DNA from: Pantoea sp. RIT-PI-b | GTDB lineage: Bacteria; Pseudomonadota; Gammaproteobacteria; Enterobacterales; Enterobacteriaceae | NCBI RefSeq assembly: GCF_001187905.1 | Contig: NZ_LGIS01000012.1 | Span: 434,001 to 498,000, forward strand | DNA: 64,000 nt | Reading direction: 5' to 3' | Part shown: positions 61,718-64,000 of the stretch, one piece after another | How positions within the stretch are numbered: position 1 is the first letter of the stretch | How the letters are laid out: the number at the start of each line of letters is the position of its first letter | Program-made: the position numbers and the translations under genes | The notes under the pieces: generated by a model | Databases searched by the model: none | The model's input: only the letters and a program-made list of their open reading frames with translations | Told to the model about the DNA's origin: nothing

Positions 61718-62221
61718 TTATTCAATATTTGATTCGATGAACCACAGGAATTTATCCAAATCACGCGATGCCGCGGTGAAGATATCAGCGGTATCTTCAT
61801 CGCTGACTTCAGTGATCGCTTTACGCGTGTCATTCGCTACAATCGCATAACGATCGGCCAGCGCTTTCAGATGATCCTGCACGCTATGAATATTTAGCGG
61901 ATAGCTTTTAAGTGGTGTTTTGTCGTTGACGATCTGGGTGGTACCCAGCGCCACGCCGCCCAGCTGAACCACGCGTTCAGCAATAGTGTCCTGGTGATCG
62001 GTAATCGCCGTACGGAAGCCATCAAGCATCTCATGTACGCCAATAAAGTTAGCGCCGCGCATATTCCAGTGCGCCTGCTTGGTGATCAGCGACAGGTCAA
62101 TAAACTCCACTACCAGACGGTTGAGCACCTCGATGGTCGCTTTTTTATCGCTGTCAGCGACGTCATTACGGGTGTAAATCAGATCAGACGATTTAGTTTT
62201 AACCAGTTTTGCGGTACTCAT
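61718..62221 (-). CDS. dps: DNA-binding starvation/stationary-phase protein Dps
   Basis: Dodecameric ferritin-like protein that coats DNA in stationary phase and oxidises and stores iron with hydrogen peroxide. It has 167 residues, the E. coli length. The ferroxidase ligands lie in [40 protein letters not shown] (His, His, Asp, Glu). The Lys-rich N-terminal tail [13 protein letters not shown], needed for DNA binding, is present. The ATG at 62221 gives the E. coli start; ATG 62224 is equally near the AGAGGA site. RpoS/OxyR control is known in relatives; no OxyR site was firmly identified here. Confidence 0.97.
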   Translation of the reverse strand: MSTAKLVKTKSSDLIYTRNDVADSDKKATIEVLNRLVVEFIDLSLITKQAHWNMRGANFIGVHEMLDGFRTAITDHQDTIAERVVQLGGVALGTTQIVNDKTPLKSYPLNIHSVQDHLKALADRYAIVANDTRKAITEVSDEDTADIFTAASRDLDKFLWFIESNIE

Positions 62222-62437
62222 CATTAATGTCCTCTTATTGATGGTTGTCCTAATCAAGCACGGAAATTAGTATAGCAGCAGTTTTAGACTCTGCAGAGTT
62301 GATTAAAACGATGACAGGAATAGATAAACCTTAATGTTGCTCATGGATTGTGCGGTTTTTATTTTACGTTATATAAAACAATGATTTAATTGCGATGTTA
62401 ATTATTTATTAATCCTGTTGCAAAATAATAACAGAAA

Positions 62438-62472
62438 ATTCTTATTATCGGCCAAAAAATGATAATGAGAAT
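62438..62472. promoter_or_regulatory. Inverted repeat with Fur-like half-sites, dps/rhtA gap
   Basis: ATTCTTATTATC (62438-62449) and GATAATGAGAAT (62461-62472) pair with one mismatch around 11 bases. Each arm resembles two Fur-box hexamers (GATAAT-GAGAAT). It lies downstream of rhtA (same strand as dps) and 214 bases or more upstream of the dps start. No gene is seen in 62222-62517. Confidence 0.4.
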
Positions 62473-62486
62473 GCGTCTATATTTAA

Positions 62487-62510
62487 CCTGCCTGAAGCAG
62501 GCTAAATAGA
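62487..62510 (-). terminator. Likely terminator of rhtA
   Basis: CCTGC / GCAGG stem (62487-62501) with a 5-base loop, about 17 bases beyond the rhtA stop on the minus strand, followed by an AT-rich stretch. Confidence 0.5.
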
Positions 62511-62517
62511 GGATTAT

Positions 62518-63426
62518 TTATTGCGGATTATTAATATCCACTTCGCTTATTTTCGCGCTTTTTTGTTTCATGGTCAGCGTTGAACCCGCAGAGGCGATAA
62601 TGATCGCCAGCAACGCAATCCACTGCTGGAGCGTTAACAACTCGCCAAGGAACAGCATGCCCGACAGCGCAGCCATCGCCGGTTCCAGACTCATCAAGGT
62701 TCCGAAAATGCGCGCTGGTAGACGCGTCAGCGCCATCATTTCAAGAGAATAAGGAATCGCGCTCGAGAGCAGGGCGATCAGCAGTGCCAAAGGCAGTACT
62801 TCCCAGTGCCAGATCCCCGGAGCGGCAAAGGTCAGGCCGAGGGGAACGAAAATCACTGATGCAATCAGCGATCCCATCGCGACCGTTGCCGGACCATGTT
62901 CGGCACCCGCGCGCTGACCCGCAAGAATATAGACCGCCCAACAAGCGCCGGCACCGACCGCCAGCAAGGCGCCGAGCGGATCGATGTGGCTCATTCCTGC
63001 GCCGATTGGCAGCAGAAACCATAAACCGATCACCGCCAGCAGCACCCAAATGAAATCAAGCGGCCGACGCGCACCGATTAATGCCAGCGTTAATGGGCCA
63101 AGAAATTCTAAACCCACCGCGACGCCAAGCGGCACGGTGCGAATCGCCAAATAGAAGAGGTAGTTCATGCAGCCGAGCGCTAAGCCATACATCAGCAGCG
63201 GCTTGCGTTGCGCACGCGTGAAGCGTAAACGCCACGGCTTAAAGATAATGCAGAGAATAACGGTGCCAAGTCCCAGGCGCAGTGCGGTGATGCCCGGCGC
63301 GCCGACGGTAGAAAAGAGGGATTTCGCTAATGAAGCGCCGCCCTGCAGTGAAAGCATTGCAATAAGAAGTACGGCGATAGGGAACAACACTGGGGCCATA
63401 TTTTTGGTCGTTGGAGGCGCAGACAT
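62518..63426 (-). CDS. rhtA: Threonine/homoserine exporter RhtA
   Basis: Ten-helix DMT/EamA-family exporter for threonine, homoserine and some other amino acids. It has 302 residues from the ATG at 63426 (E. coli 295). Typical sequences are LSLQGGASLAKSLFSTVGAPGITALRLGLGT, FKPWRLRF and ACWAVYILAGQRAGAEHGPATVAMGSLIA. The alternative ATG at 63438 directly touches its AAAGGA site, and the Met at 63507 is rejected, so the exact start is uncertain by four codons. It lies between dps and ompX as in E. coli. Confidence 0.95.
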   Translation of the reverse strand: MSAPPTTKNMAPVLFPIAVLLIAMLSLQGGASLAKSLFSTVGAPGITALRLGLGTVILCIIFKPWRLRFTRAQRKPLLMYGLALGCMNYLFYLAIRTVPLGVAVGLEFLGPLTLALIGARRPLDFIWVLLAVIGLWFLLPIGAGMSHIDPLGALLAVGAGACWAVYILAGQRAGAEHGPATVAMGSLIASVIFVPLGLTFAAPGIWHWEVLPLALLIALLSSAIPYSLEMMALTRLPARIFGTLMSLEPAMAALSGMLFLGELLTLQQWIALLAIIIASAGSTLTMKQKSAKISEVDINNPQ

Positions 63427-63804
63427 CCTGTAATCCATTCCTTTAGGTTTTAACAGCGAAGTAACAAGTACCCAGTGTAAAGGAATCTTCAGCAAATAAG
63501 GAGACACGAAGCGGGGAAATAAAAAGCGTTAGTAGTTCAGAATTTGCCCGTTTTCAGGGCCATTTCCGTAAAGAAACGTCAGGTTTTTTTAGGAATATAC
63601 TTAAACGCATTTTTTGTGATCGGAAATTTTGTTGCAGAAAAATGATGGTTTTTATAAGTAAAATGAATGACATAGGAAACTTCATTAACTTTCTGTTACA
63701 CCAAACAATCTGTTAGACAACAAATTGCGGGCAGAGTTTCTAGCTGTTTTTTGTTATATTTATAGCGTTGTCAGGAGAGAAGTATATTCACATTTGAGGT
63801 GGTT
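63427..63804. other. Gene-free region before ompX
   Basis: AT-rich 378-base spacer between divergent rhtA and ompX. No frame with family resemblance, no repeat of families A-D and no clear RNA gene were seen. A TATATT (63756-63761) about 45 bases before the ompX start could be its -10 box, but no good -35 lies at proper distance. A GAGGTGG ribosome-binding site is at 63796-63802. Confidence 0.5.
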
Positions 63805-64000
63805 ATGAAAAAAATTGCATGTCTTTCAGCATTGGCTTGTGTACTTGCAGTTTCTGCAGGTTCTGCCATGGCACAAAGCACCGTTACCGGTGGTTACGCT
63901 CAGAGCGATTATCAAGGCGTTGCTAACAAAGCAAACGGCTTCAACCTGAAATATCGTTACGAAGACGGTACTAACCCACTGGGTTGGATCGGCTCTTTCA
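63805..64000 (+). CDS. ompX: Outer-membrane protein OmpX (3' end outside window)
   Basis: Start of the eight-stranded beta-barrel protein OmpX of the Ail/Lom family, linked to adhesion and resistance to host defence in relatives. The visible 65 residues comprise a signal peptide (MKKIACLSALACVLAVSAGS, then AMA) cut before QSTVTGGYAQSDYQG. The first beta strands follow (FNLKYRYEDGTNPLGWIGSF). This matches E. coli OmpX closely (TSTVTGGYAQSD, GFNLKYRYE). The ATG at 63805 follows GAGGTGGTT. The reading frame runs open to the window end. Confidence 0.96.
   Translation, partial: MKKIACLSALACVLAVSAGSAMAQSTVTGGYAQSDYQGVANKANGFNLKYRYEDGTNPLGWIGSF

Noticed and set aside
63540-63660. Possible CRP site (TTGTGATCGGAAATTTTG) and small RNA upstream of ompX
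   Set aside because: Only one half-site fits, and no promoter-terminator pair was found.

Overview
The window looks like chromosome of an enterobacterium of the Pantoea/Erwinia type (Erwiniaceae). The core genes read as close relatives of E. coli genes (dld, bglX, osmF-yehYXW, yohO, mlrA, dinG, ybiB, rlmF, ybiO, glnHPQ, dps, rhtA, ompX). Between them lie gene blocks absent from E. coli, and the intergenic spaces are filled with several families of short palindromic repeats. The genus is an inference from gene content and repeat style; no rRNA or tRNA gene was seen.

Layout. 1-18.4 kb: the 3' part of an MscS-type channel gene, then an mlrA-yohO-yehW/X/Y-osmF-bglX-dld neighbourhood as in E. coli. 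It is opened up by a DUF2236 protein, a small membrane protein, a SUFU-domain protein, a chemoreceptor, idi and an MFS transporter. 18.5-31.2 kb: accessory DNA. An XRE/cupin regulator and an acetyltransferase are followed by a LysR-controlled seven-gene catabolic operon (ArgH-like lyase, amino-acid ABC transporter, two NodB-fold proteins, MmgE/PrpD protein). That module is bracketed by two 139-bp repeat elements in opposite orientation. Then come an iron-type alcohol dehydrogenase and a ureohydrolase divergent from a second LysR gene. 31.2-34.4 kb: dinG with a LexA box, and ybiB.

34.5-50.5 kb: an M20 amidohydrolase and a 13.5-kb histidine-utilisation island (hutH-hutU, hutC, hutF-hutD, hutI-hutG, an amino-acid ABC transporter and a second HAL-family gene). 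The island sits between two 379-bp direct repeats. HutC-type operators (TTGTATATACAA-like) lie before every hut unit and before the transporter. Having both HutF and a HutG of the N-formylglutamate deformylase family points to the five-step route to glutamate. The second HAL-family protein lacks the Ala-Ser-Gly triad that forms the MIO cofactor, which is the most unusual protein feature here.

50.5-55.8 kb: flavin reductase, LysR regulator and a FUSC/DUF1656/HlyD efflux operon. 55.8-64 kb: rlmF, ybiO, glnQ-glnP-glnH (sigma54/NtrC-type promoter, attenuator hairpin), dps, rhtA and the start of ompX, in the E. coli order. No CRISPR array, IS element, prophage or rRNA was found.
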